Shown one piece after another: positions 1-6,216 of a stretch of 7,562 nucleotides of DNA. A model generated the notes under the pieces. It ran no database searches. It was not told the DNA's origin and worked only from the letters and a program-made list of their open reading frames with translations. The position numbers and the translations under genes were made by a program. Position 1 is the stretch's first letter, and the number at the start of each line of letters is the position of its first letter. The stretch comes from an uncultured Lachnospiraceae bacterium (GTDB lineage Bacteria; Bacillota; Clostridia; Lachnospirales; Lachnospiraceae). Where the stretch lies: NCBI GenBank assembly GCA_902797475.1, contig CADBTG010000130.1, positions 1 through 7,562 on the forward strand. Direction: 5' to 3'.

Positions 1-63
1 AGGGAGCGAAGAGAAAAGGCAATCGCAAAGTATCGGGACGAATATGAAAAATGGAGACGATAA
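1..63 (+). CDS. C-terminal end of an unidentified plus-strand protein (partial)
   Basis: Frame 1 is open from the left edge for 20 codons and stops at TAA (61-63). The tail is very rich in charged residues (many Arg, Lys and Glu, ending YEKWRR), as in a helical or coiled C-terminus. Support is indirect: the frame is followed 16 nt later by a good hairpin terminator in the same orientation (80-110), which is the arrangement expected at the end of a gene. The protein's identity cannot be judged from 20 residues, and its start lies outside the window. It converges on the minus-strand surface-protein gene. The alternative is a chance open stretch. Confidence 0.55.
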   Translation, partial: RERREKAIAKYRDEYEKWRR

Positions 64-79
64 TCCGTCAGGAGCGAAG

Positions 80-110
80 AAAGCCCTTTCCCCAACGGGA
101 GAGGGCTTTT
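80..110 (+). terminator. Rho-independent terminator of the left plus-strand gene
   Basis: A 13-bp stem pairs 80-92 with 97-109 (AAAGCCCT... / ...AGGGCTTT, inner TCCC/GGGA, one G·U pair) around a CAAC tetraloop, and the right arm runs into TTTT at 107-110. It begins 16 nt after the TAA at 61-63. The stem is strong but the U tract is short, so efficiency may be moderate. The second hairpin at 119-148 would act as backup. Confidence 0.75.
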
Positions 111-118
111 AATGACAT

Positions 119-148
119 AAAAAGGGACCTCGGAGTGAGGTCCCTTTT
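119..148 (-). terminator. Bidirectional terminator, mainly for the surface-protein gene
   Basis: A perfect 12-bp inverted repeat (120-131 with 137-148; AAAAGGGACCTC / GAGGTCCCTTTT) encloses a 5-nt loop. On the minus strand the stem is followed by a run of U, 17 nt after the surface-protein stop codon (165-167). On the plus strand it also ends in TTTT, so it can stop transcription from the converging left gene. Confidence 0.85.
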
Positions 149-164
149 GCATGCTATAACTTGC

Positions 165-2867
165 TTATCGGATTACGCGATAATTCTTCTTGCGAAGAAT
201 TGCTGTTCCGAACATGCCTGCTCCGGCAAGTGCCATAAGAGTAAACCAAAGAATCAAATTACCGGTATCGCCGGTTGCCGGAGAATCGGTTGCGGGCTGT
301 GTGGCATTGCTACCCGGAGCGGTCGTTCCGCCATCGGACGTATTGGTTGCCGCTGCAATGCTCAGAGGAACAGTTACTTCGCCGTCGTCAAATACGACGC
401 GAACATCATGATCACCGGTGGAAAGGGATTCCAGGTAATCGGGAGAGAAGGTAATCACGGTACTTCCGGAAGCATCGGTATAGGCTTCGCCGCGCTTTGC
501 TTCTTTGCCGCCGACTTCTACCTTGCCGGCAAAGTGACTGTAGCAGGAAGCATCATCAACAGCGCGTTTGAAAGTTGCAACAACGGGCTTTTTGCTGCCC
601 TTAGTGTAGGAGAGTTTGGCATCTGTCGAAACATACAGGGGCTTGAAGGATGCAATAATCTGTACCGGGCTGTCAGGCATTGTGAAAGTATAGGAGCCGT
701 CTTCATTCTTGGTAATCGCATCCAGGTATTCACCGTCGATGGTCTCGATGGAACCGTCTTCCACATATTTCGCTTTAATTACACGAACCTCATCGATTGC
801 GTATCCTTTGTCAGGGATAACATTGAAGAGGACTTTCTCGCCTTCATCAGCGGAAAAAGACAGATTGTCGATGAATTCGATAGTGCCGCCTTCTCCGGGA
901 TTTCTGCCGATGAAGAGCTTTTCGGAGTCGGGATCATCGCTTCCTTCCTGATTCGGGTGGAAATCCACCCAAATGGACACATTGGAAGCAGGCATTTTGA
1001 AGGAATACAGTTTGGTTGAGGCATCATAGTCCGGAGTGATAATATCTGCAATTTCATAATCTTCATCGTAGACGAGAATGCTGGGGTTGGAGCATTCCGT
1101 GGTATTATCACCGTCTGTGATGGAAAAGCCTTCGGCAGCATGAAATCCTTCATCGGGTGTTATGGAAAAGTAAACGGTTTCATCAGCTTCGGCGAAATAT
1201 GTTCCCTCGTAAGCTGTACGGTCAATAAGCGTTACGGTTCCGTTTAAGGTAGAATTGCTAATCCAGTAGTATTCGGGACCAATATAATCACAATAGAAGC
1301 CAACATAATCGGCAGGCATTGTGAAGGAATACGAATTCGTTTCTTCATCATAAACCAGGTCAGCTGCTTTTTCAGGGAGACCGTCTTCGTTGAATTTCAG
1401 AAGAGAAGGATTCGGGAACGTAAAGCTTGTTTCTTCATCTATATAAATCCGGACTTCGCTTTCCGGGGTATATCCTTCCGGCGCATTCACGGAAATAGAG
1501 ATGAGATCGCCTTCGTTGACCTCGACGAGGCCATACTCGTCAGGGGTCAGTTGCGTAGCCGTGTATCCTTCACCGTCCTCATTCGGCGTTAACAAAGTGA
1601 CGATATACTCTATTTCGCTGCCGTAAGGAACCGAGAGAGAGTAAGAGGACGAACTGCCCGGAATATAATCCCAGAAGAAATTAACTGACATGGCGGGCAT
1701 TGTGAAGGAATAGGAATTCGTGGCCTCATCGTAAATAAGTTCGCCTACGGCAGAGGGAATGCCATCCTCATCAAATGTTAACAGGGAAGGATTCGGGAAA
1801 GTAAGGGTTGTGTCTTCATCAATTACCCAACGAATCTCACTATCCGGGACATAACCTTCCGGCGCATTCACGGAAACAGAGATAAGATCGCCTTCGTGAA
1901 CCTCAACGAAGCCGTATTCGTCAGGAGTCAGTTGTGTAGCCGTGAAGCCTTCACCATCCTCATTGGGTGTTAACAAAGTGACAATATACTCTGTTTCACC
2001 GCCGGTAGGAACCACGAGAAAATAGGTCGGATCGGGTTCTGTCGTCGAACTGCCCACACCGAAATCCATATAAAGATATACGTCGGAATCCGGCATTGTG
2101 AAAGTATAAACGTCATTTATTTCATCATAATCCGGTGTAAAATAGGATTCGATGCCGTTAACACCACGAACAATAAGGCTGGGATTCGGAAACGTTAAGT
2201 CTTTGTCGCCATCCCGAATGCTCACGGAGTCTAACAGGGAATAACCGGTCGGATAAGTCGCGGAAAAGGAGATGAGATCTCCTTCCTGAGCATAGCACCA
2301 TCCGTTCGAATCAGGAATCAGCTGCGTAGCGATGGATTCTCCGGATTCATTCACAGTCAACAGATTAACTGCGATTTCTGCCACGCCGCCATAAGGAACA
2401 CTGATAATATGTGACTGGGCAGGAGGCGTAACAGATGCAGGATCCTCAAAATGTGCTGCAATGAGCACTGCGGATTCCGGCATTGTGAAGGAATAAAGTC
2501 CGGACGTCTCATCATAGGAGAACGCTACGGTTCCGGTAGCATTTCCATCATAATCACGTGTTATCACGACGGGATTGGAATCATAATCATTCAGCTCAAC
2601 AGAAACAGAGTCCTTAAGGACGAAACCTTCTTCAGTAGACAGGGAGAAGGAAACGGTCTGACCTGCAGACTGATAATAGAATTCCCATTCATCAGGGGTA
2701 AGATCGGAGATGTTAATCTCTCCGTTTTGGGAATCCCGTACAATGGCGTAAGTCTGTGCTTCGGAACTCGATCCTTCATCAGGAACGCTTTCCGCAGCCC
2801 GGGCAGACGGGACCAGTGAAAAAGCCAGAAAAACGGCCAAAAACAGTGCAAAAAATCGTCTTTGCAT
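165..2867 (-). CDS. Sortase-anchored surface protein with six divergent InlB-B-type repeats and an X2-like domain
   Basis: This 900-residue secreted wall protein has a signal peptide at about 1-24 (MQRR, a hydrophobic run, SARA-A). Six repeat units follow, each closing with Y-[ST]-F-[TK]-M-P-x3-V-x5-[FY] (motif at residues 125, 254, 386, 513, 621 and 726), a hallmark of divergent InlB B-repeat modules. Units 3 and 4 are recent duplicates. Residues about 745-837 (a beta-rich stretch with S-P-D-Y-L-x5-T-G-D-H-D-V and an F-D-D-G turn) resemble an X2/Ig-like domain. A Thr/Ser/Gly/Pro-rich linker leads to SPATGD (862-867), a hydrophobic helix (871-891) and the tail RKKNYRVIR, a class-typical sortase signal in clostridia. 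The start was chosen at 2867 because GGAGGG lies 8 nt upstream and the signal peptide begins there; an in-frame Met 13 codons earlier (2906) lacks this. The gene has its own promoter and terminator. Ligand binding or adhesion is inferred, and no catalytic motif was seen. Confidence 0.88.
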   Translation of the reverse strand: MQRRFFALFLAVFLAFSLVPSARAAESVPDEGSSSEAQTYAIVRDSQNGEINISDLTPDEWEFYYQSAGQTVSFSLSTEEGFVLKDSVSVELNDYDSNPVVITRDYDGNATGTVAFSYDETSGLYSFTMPESAVLIAAHFEDPASVTPPAQSHIISVPYGGVAEIAVNLLTVNESGESIATQLIPDSNGWCYAQEGDLISFSATYPTGYSLLDSVSIRDGDKDLTFPNPSLIVRGVNGIESYFTPDYDEINDVYTFTMPDSDVYLYMDFGVGSSTTEPDPTYFLVVPTGGETEYIVTLLTPNEDGEGFTATQLTPDEYGFVEVHEGDLISVSVNAPEGYVPDSEIRWVIDEDTTLTFPNPSLLTFDEDGIPSAVGELIYDEATNSYSFTMPAMSVNFFWDYIPGSSSSYSLSVPYGSEIEYIVTLLTPNEDGEGYTATQLTPDEYGLVEVNEGDLISISVNAPEGYTPESEVRIYIDEETSFTFPNPSLLKFNEDGLPEKAADLVYDEETNSYSFTMPADYVGFYCDYIGPEYYWISNSTLNGTVTLIDRTAYEGTYFAEADETVYFSITPDEGFHAAEGFSITDGDNTTECSNPSILVYDEDYEIADIITPDYDASTKLYSFKMPASNVSIWVDFHPNQEGSDDPDSEKLFIGRNPGEGGTIEFIDNLSFSADEGEKVLFNVIPDKGYAIDEVRVIKAKYVEDGSIETIDGEYLDAITKNEDGSYTFTMPDSPVQIIASFKPLYVSTDAKLSYTKGSKKPVVATFKRAVDDASCYSHFAGKVEVGGKEAKRGEAYTDASGSTVITFSPDYLESLSTGDHDVRVVFDDGEVTVPLSIAAATNTSDGGTTAPGSNATQPATDSPATGDTGNLILWFTLMALAGAGMFGTAILRKKNYRVIR
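1284..1643 (-). repeat. Surface-protein repeat unit 4 (recent duplicate of unit 3)
   Basis: Residues 409-528, partner of the unit encoded at 1662-2024. The two copies match at the DNA level over long stretches, for example around 1588-1612 and 1969-1993. Differences are concentrated at strand ends and in the final strand (FFWDY versus FYCDY), where a binding surface could vary. Confidence 0.85.
1662..2024 (-). repeat. Surface-protein repeat unit 3 (recent duplicate of unit 4)
   Basis: Residues 282-402 align without gaps to residues 409-529, a period of exactly 127 codons (381 bp). By hand count about three quarters of the residues match, including identical stretches such as YIVTLLTPNEDGEG, TATQLTPDEYG and TNSYSFTMPA. 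Other unit pairs share only short motifs, so this pair is the youngest duplication in the array. Confidence 0.85.
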
Positions 2868-2875
2868 GGTTCTTT

Positions 2876-2881
2876 CCCTCC
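2876..2881 (-). promoter_or_regulatory. Shine-Dalgarno site that fixes the surface-protein start
   Basis: Minus-strand GGAGGG sits 8 nt before the ATG at 2865-2867. The alternative in-frame ATG at 2904-2906 lies upstream of this site and would add 13 charged residues before the signal peptide, so the downstream start is preferred. Confidence 0.85.
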
Positions 2882-2921
2882 ATAGTATAGAATATCGTTC
2901 TCGCATAAACGAAGTAAATAT

Positions 2922-2951
2922 ATTTTACACTACAGGGAGGGTAACTGTCAA
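2922..2951 (-). promoter_or_regulatory. Sigma-A-type promoter of the surface-protein gene
   Basis: A consensus -35 box TTGACA (2946-2951) is followed after 18 nt by TAAAAT (2922-2927), a 5/6 match to TATAAT, in AT-rich DNA. Transcription would begin near 2915, giving a leader of about 48 nt, too short for a typical riboswitch. The promoter lies between the upstream terminator (3000-3041) and the gene, so this gene is probably a single transcription unit. Confidence 0.75.
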
Positions 2952-2999
2952 GTAAAACTGTGTTCATTTTTCAATAAAACTGTTGTTCCGCTTCTTCGC

Positions 3000-3041
3000 A
3001 AAAACAAAAAAAGAAGAGCCTCCGAAAAGAGACTCTTCTTT
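3000..3041 (-). terminator. Strong Rho-independent terminator of the repeat lipoprotein gene
   Basis: Positions 3029-3041 pair with 3010-3022 in a 13-bp stem (AAAGAAGAG... / ...CTCTTCTTT, one G·U pair) around a 6-nt loop. On the minus strand it is followed by TTTTTTTG and another TTTT. The stem starts 17 nt after the lipoprotein stop (3059-3061). The long U tract makes it the best terminator in the window. Confidence 0.9.
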
Positions 3042-3058
3042 GCATCAACGGGACTATA

Positions 3059-4510
3059 TTACTGCTGAACCGTTACGTTGATAACATGCGGCTGTGCGCC
3101 GTTGTACCAGTAAAGGAATGCTTCCACATCAATGATGTCGCCCTGCTTGAGACCTTCAACAGTCTTGTAAACATCTGTGTCGGCGCCGCGGAGATAGGAT
3201 TCCACAACGAGGGAGATGTTCGTGCCGTTTGAGGAAACGCGGAAGTAGATGTCGTCTCCGCGAGTGCCGGAGCCGTCATACTTGTACATCGGATCGCCGG
3301 TAACCTTAAGACCCTTGAACGAAACGCGGCTGTTCATAAGAGCAATCACTTCGGGAACCTGGCTGAAGATGCCGTCTACTGCAAAGTAAGGCGTAATATC
3401 AGTGGCAGGAGCAATGTAGCTTCCCTCAAGAATCTCGAAGGTAGCGCCCTCGGCAACTTCGACTTCGCCGGACCAGGTAGTCTTGTAACCCTTTACGCGA
3501 ATCTTGGTTCCGGGAACAAGTTTCTTCGAATCCTCCTCGGAGCATACCATGTTGTAAAGGAAGTATCCGCCGTCGGGATCTGCAGCGTAAACGGTGATTT
3601 TATCTTCCCACCAGGACTGATGATCCTGAACATAGCACTCAATCGTAACTTCATCGTCATCCGCAGCGGCAATGTACTGAGCATGGGTCATAACGCCCTC
3701 GCTCTTGGCATTTACGTTGCCGGTAACCGTCGCCTTCGTAATGTGGGGGTTAGCACCGTTGTACCAGTAGAGGAAACCCTCAAGGTCAACGGTATCGCCG
3801 GCCTTCAAAGCCTCTACGGCCTTATAAACATCGGTGTCCTTTCCGCGAAGATAGGACTCAACGGTAAATGTGAAAATCTGATCGCCCTTTGCAACCTTGA
3901 AATAGAGGTCATCGCCGGGGTTACCGGAACCGTCCCACTTGTAAGTGGCTGCGCTTACAACGGTAAGACCCTTGAAAGCAACCGGAAGGTTCTGGGACTT
4001 GATAAGATCATCGGTACCGAGCTGAGCGGTAACGTCCTTCACAGGAGCAATGTAATTGCCGTCCTCAAACTCAAAAGTAGCGCCCTCGGCAACCTCAACT
4101 TCGCCGGACCAGGTAGCTTTGTAACCCTTTACCTTAATCTTGGTTCCGGGAACAAGCTTCTTTGCGTCCTCTTCGGAGCAGGTCAGGTTGTAGAGGAAGT
4201 ATCCGCCTTCGGTATCGGCCGCATAAACGGAAATCTTGTTCTCCCACCATGACTGGTGATCCTGAACATAGCACTCAAGTACAACCTCGCTCTCATCGGC
4301 AGCGGCAATATACTCTGCGTAGGTCATAACGCCCTCGCTCTTTTTAGCCGGATCGTCGGCCTCGGGAGTGGGGGTAGGCTCTTCGGTCGGAGTTGCCGTC
4401 GGAGCTTCCGTCGCAGCTGTTGTCGGCGTGGAAGTTGGCTTCTTATCGCCGCAGGCAACAAGACTGAGAACAAGAGCAAGCATCAATAAAATGGCTGTTA
4501 TCTTCTTCAT
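3059..4510 (-). CDS. Lipoprotein with two tandem ~210-residue repeats, possibly OB-fold-like
   Basis: This 483-residue exported lipoprotein has signal peptide 1-19 and lipobox LVAC with the lipidated Cys at 20. A Thr/Pro/Glu-rich spacer (about 24-55) would hold the rest off the membrane. Two homologous units follow, residues 57-268 and 269-483. Each starts KSEGVMT-x-A-x-YIAAAD, contains E-C-Y-V-Q-D-H-Q-S-W-W, a YFLYN strand, CSEED-x-KKLVPGTKI, TWSGEVEVAEGATFE, then a second half with FKGL-x-V, Y-K-x-D-G-S-G, GDD-[LI]-YF, ESYLRG-x-DTDVYK and FLYWYNGA-x-PH. The alternating strands with 'PGTKI-x-VKGY' and 'GD-x-[VI]-D-[LV]-E-[GA]-F' turns suggest two small OB-like barrels per unit, so four in all; this is inferred from pattern, not from a family match. 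No catalytic motif was recognised. AGGAG lies 7 nt before the ATG. Its own promoter and terminator make it monocistronic. The function is unknown; binding of an extracellular ligand is a guess. Confidence 0.85.
   Translation of the reverse strand: MKKITAILLMLALVLSLVACGDKKPTSTPTTAATEAPTATPTEEPTPTPEADDPAKKSEGVMTYAEYIAAADESEVVLECYVQDHQSWWENKISVYAADTEGGYFLYNLTCSEEDAKKLVPGTKIKVKGYKATWSGEVEVAEGATFEFEDGNYIAPVKDVTAQLGTDDLIKSQNLPVAFKGLTVVSAATYKWDGSGNPGDDLYFKVAKGDQIFTFTVESYLRGKDTDVYKAVEALKAGDTVDLEGFLYWYNGANPHITKATVTGNVNAKSEGVMTHAQYIAAADDDEVTIECYVQDHQSWWEDKITVYAADPDGGYFLYNMVCSEEDSKKLVPGTKIRVKGYKTTWSGEVEVAEGATFEILEGSYIAPATDITPYFAVDGIFSQVPEVIALMNSRVSFKGLKVTGDPMYKYDGSGTRGDDIYFRVSSNGTNISLVVESYLRGADTDVYKTVEGLKQGDIIDVEAFLYWYNGAQPHVINVTVQQ
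3062..3706 (-). repeat. Lipoprotein repeat unit 2
   Basis: Residues 269-483, the C-terminal copy. DNA identity to unit 1 remains high in blocks, for example an exact match of more than 20 nt at about 3620-3641 and 4256-4277 that encodes the E-C-Y-V-Q-D-H core. The extra residues lie around 380-395 (a segment with VPEVIALMNSR), before the second half. Confidence 0.88.
3707..4342 (-). repeat. Lipoprotein repeat unit 1
   Basis: Residues 57-268. The first ~105 residues align with unit 2 without gaps at an offset of 212 codons, with roughly three quarters or more identical by hand count. The second half differs by a short insertion in unit 2 (offset grows to 219) and is more divergent, apart from the ESYLRG-x-DTDVYK and FLYWYNGA-x-PH blocks. 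Confidence 0.88.
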
Positions 4511-4531
4511 TTTCTTTCTCCTTTTATATTA

Positions 4532-4547
4532 CGGGAATCGCTTCCCG
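4532..4547 (-). promoter_or_regulatory. Leader hairpin with GCGA tetraloop upstream of the lipoprotein start
   Basis: In the lipoprotein mRNA leader CGGGAA-GCGA-TTCCCG forms a 6-bp perfect stem capped by a GNRA-type tetraloop. It would begin about 10 nt from the predicted 5' end (near 4557) and end 9 nt before the AGGAG site (4518-4522). Such 5' hairpins often protect mRNA from decay. It leaves the ribosome site free, so a regulatory switch is less likely. Confidence 0.55.
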
Positions 4548-4563
4548 AACTTACAAGTACCAT

Positions 4564-4591
4564 ATTATACAAAGAAAAGCGAAAAATGCAA
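4564..4591 (-). promoter_or_regulatory. Promoter of the repeat lipoprotein gene
   Basis: A perfect -10 box TATAAT (4564-4569) lies 16 nt downstream of a weak -35 candidate TTGCAT (4586-4591). The predicted start is near 4557, giving a leader of about 47 nt. The poor -35 suggests moderate strength or help from an activator. The -35 overlaps the weak hairpin after the transporter operon. Confidence 0.65.
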
Positions 4592-4607
4592 TAGCATTAT
4601 CACTGCA
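4582..4607 (-). terminator. Weak candidate terminator of the transporter operon
   Basis: After the solute-binding-protein stop (4624-4626), TGCAGTG can pair with TATTGCA (4601-4607 with 4587-4593, two G·U pairs) around a 7-nt loop, followed by TTTTT and further U-rich sequence. The stem is AT-rich and marginal, so some read-through into the lipoprotein gene is likely. It is the only hairpin-plus-U structure I found in the gap. Confidence 0.35.
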
Positions 4608-4623
4608 AAAAGAATAGACTATC

Positions 4624-6216
4624 TTATCGTTCCTGCATGGCTTTCATCCGTTTGATCAGGTAAATCGCAATCAGTCCGGCCCATACGACGGCCAGAGAGA
4701 CAATCAGAACGGACGAAGTTTTCGGAAGAGGACCGAACTTCTTACCCTCGGAGACTTCAATCTGATCGAGGTGCTTTAAAGCCGAAGTGTCATCGTAAAG
4801 CTGCGCAATGAAGGCATCGTCGACGGTTTTCTTGCGGCGGACCGAGCGTGTCACATTTTCCACGAGCTCGCCTGCGGCCTCACGGACAGAAGCGGAGCCG
4901 GCGAATACGGGTGTGACAAATGTGCGGTCGATGTTGTCAAGAAACAACTTCGCAGCCTTAATCTTGACATCATAGTGCAGACTGTTATCGGTGCCTTCCG
5001 CGGCGAGATATTCCCGATAAGTGTCGGAATTCTGCGCCTTCAGCGTTACCGGGATGTAGCCCTCGGTCTGCGAGTAGGCAATCTGCACATCGTTCGTGAG
5101 CATGTATTGCATGAACAGCCACGATGCCATGACCTCGCCGTCGTCCTCTTTTGTGAAAATGCAAAGCGACGGGCCCTGGGAGATCATATACGGCTCGGAC
5201 GGATCATATTGCGGAATCGGGCGCACAACGGTTTCAAACTGCACGATGTTCTCGGAATGAATGTCCGAGTTGGGGGCATTGCTTCCCATCCAGGTTGCGC
5301 CTGCGGTCGAGTCGATGGCGAAAATGCACTGGCCGGCGTTCAGGTAGTTGCCGGGGTAGCTCGAAATTTTGAAGGTCGAGAACGAGCGCGACTTCGCGTG
5401 GGGGACGATGGACTGCAGAATTTCCTTCGTCGTGTCATTGAATAAAAGCACATGGCCTTCCTCGTCGGAATAGGGTGCTTTCTTCTGCTTCAGCATCGAA
5501 ATCATCATATTGTCGGTCGACTTATAGATGAACGGAATCAGCGTCGTCTGGCCGTTAACCAGGAATGTTCCCTCCGAATCCTGCTTCATCGCAGCTTCGG
5601 AAACCTCCCATACATAATCCCAGGTCGGGACATCGGGGATGTCGTAGCCGAGCTTTGTCACGAGGTCCTTGTTGATGTAAAGGGCCTCGGTCGAGCGCAT
5701 GTAAGGAAGCGCGTAGGTACCGTCTCCGATGTGGCATTCCTCCATGAACTTCGGCACGATTTCCTCTTTCGAAGGTCCGTCGAATTTGAGCTTGCTGCCG
5801 CCGAGCCCGTAGTTCGGGTCCATGATCAGCTGGTCAAGCTGCACGACGACATTGTTTCCCTTTTGGTAGGTCGCAATGTGGTCAGGGTAGGTGATGCACA
5901 CATTCGGCGTCGTGTCGGTCGAAATGTTCGTGATGACATCCTGGTAAATGGTAGCGTAATCCGTGTAGGTCTTCAGCGTCACGTGGATGTTCGGATAAAG
6001 CTTTTCGAATTCCGCGATGGCCTGTTTATAAATGTTGACCTGCGTGATGTTCGTATCATTTTTCGCCCAGAAGGAGATCGTGTATTCCTTTTTTGTGTCA
6101 AATTCCATAGGCACCCGGAACGCAACCCGCTTCTTGCCGCCGTGGCAGCCCGAAAGCGAGCAGCAGAGGAGCATCAGGATAAGCAGGAGAGAGGAAGCTT
6201 TGGTAAATCGTTTCAT
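4624..6216 (-). CDS. ABC transporter solute-binding lipoprotein (family 1, carbohydrate type) with C-terminal membrane segment
   Basis: This 530-residue lipoprotein would capture the solute for the adjacent permeases. Signal peptide 1-23 ends in lipobox LSGC (Cys 24). Residues about 44-490 have the family 1 solute-binding layout: YTISFWAKND strand, 'IAEFEKLYPNIHVTLKTY' (67-84), TPNVCITYPDHIATY, the GTYALPYMRSTEALYINKDL hinge region (166-185), a 'WDYVWEVSEAAM' helix and GQCIFAIDSTAGATWMG (295-311). Unlike usual binding proteins of about 420-450 residues it ends with a linker, LPKTS (497-501), a hydrophobic helix (about 502-521) and the basic tail KRMKAMQER. This is either a second membrane anchor or a degenerate sortase signal. 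Its ATG overlaps the upstream permease stop (ATGA, 6213-6216), with AGGAGG 9 nt upstream inside the permease gene, so translation is coupled. Substrate is not determinable; UgpB/MalE-like sugars or glycerophosphodiesters are possible. Confidence 0.9.
   Translation of the reverse strand: MKRFTKASSLLLILMLLCCSLSGCHGGKKRVAFRVPMEFDTKKEYTISFWAKNDTNITQVNIYKQAIAEFEKLYPNIHVTLKTYTDYATIYQDVITNISTDTTPNVCITYPDHIATYQKGNNVVVQLDQLIMDPNYGLGGSKLKFDGPSKEEIVPKFMEECHIGDGTYALPYMRSTEALYINKDLVTKLGYDIPDVPTWDYVWEVSEAAMKQDSEGTFLVNGQTTLIPFIYKSTDNMMISMLKQKKAPYSDEEGHVLLFNDTTKEILQSIVPHAKSRSFSTFKISSYPGNYLNAGQCIFAIDSTAGATWMGSNAPNSDIHSENIVQFETVVRPIPQYDPSEPYMISQGPSLCIFTKEDDGEVMASWLFMQYMLTNDVQIAYSQTEGYIPVTLKAQNSDTYREYLAAEGTDNSLHYDVKIKAAKLFLDNIDRTFVTPVFAGSASVREAAGELVENVTRSVRRKKTVDDAFIAQLYDDTSALKHLDQIEVSEGKKFGPLPKTSSVLIVSLAVVWAGLIAIYLIKRMKAMQER

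Larger units (their letters stand above)
639..2756 (-). repeat. Coding tandem array of six divergent InlB-B-type repeats
   Basis: The units cover roughly residues 38-743 of the surface protein. Successive closing F-[TK]-M-P motifs are 129, 132, 127, 108 and 105 residues apart, so the first four units are longer than the last two. The longer units share a central F-P-N-P-S-L element and an acidic D-E-x-G-I/L turn before the Y-D-E-x-x-N/G-x-Y strand. The extra length of units 1-4 suggests an inserted strand pair compared with the shorter units 5 and 6. Unit boundaries are approximate. Confidence 0.8.

Noticed and set aside
51..1019. A 322-codon open frame on the plus strand
   Set aside because: It lies antisense to the surface-protein gene, starts inside the left gene's tail, runs through two terminators, and its translation shows no signal, domain or family pattern. 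It is a composition shadow of the repeat-rich gene.
1284..2024. CRISPR array or mobile-element repeats
   Set aside because: The repeats are in-frame, coding, 381 bp long and divergent, with no spacer structure, terminal inverted repeats or transposase.
2868..2906. Upstream Met start (2906) for the surface protein
   Set aside because: It would place 13 polar residues before the signal peptide, and the GGAGGG site lies after it. The start at 2867 has correct spacing.
2868..2915. Riboswitch or attenuator in the surface-protein leader
   Set aside because: The predicted leader is only about 48 nt and shows no stable stem or terminator-like alternative.
3620..4252. A 210-codon open frame on the plus strand
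   Set aside because: It is antisense to the duplicated lipoprotein gene, and its own internal repetition mirrors that duplication.
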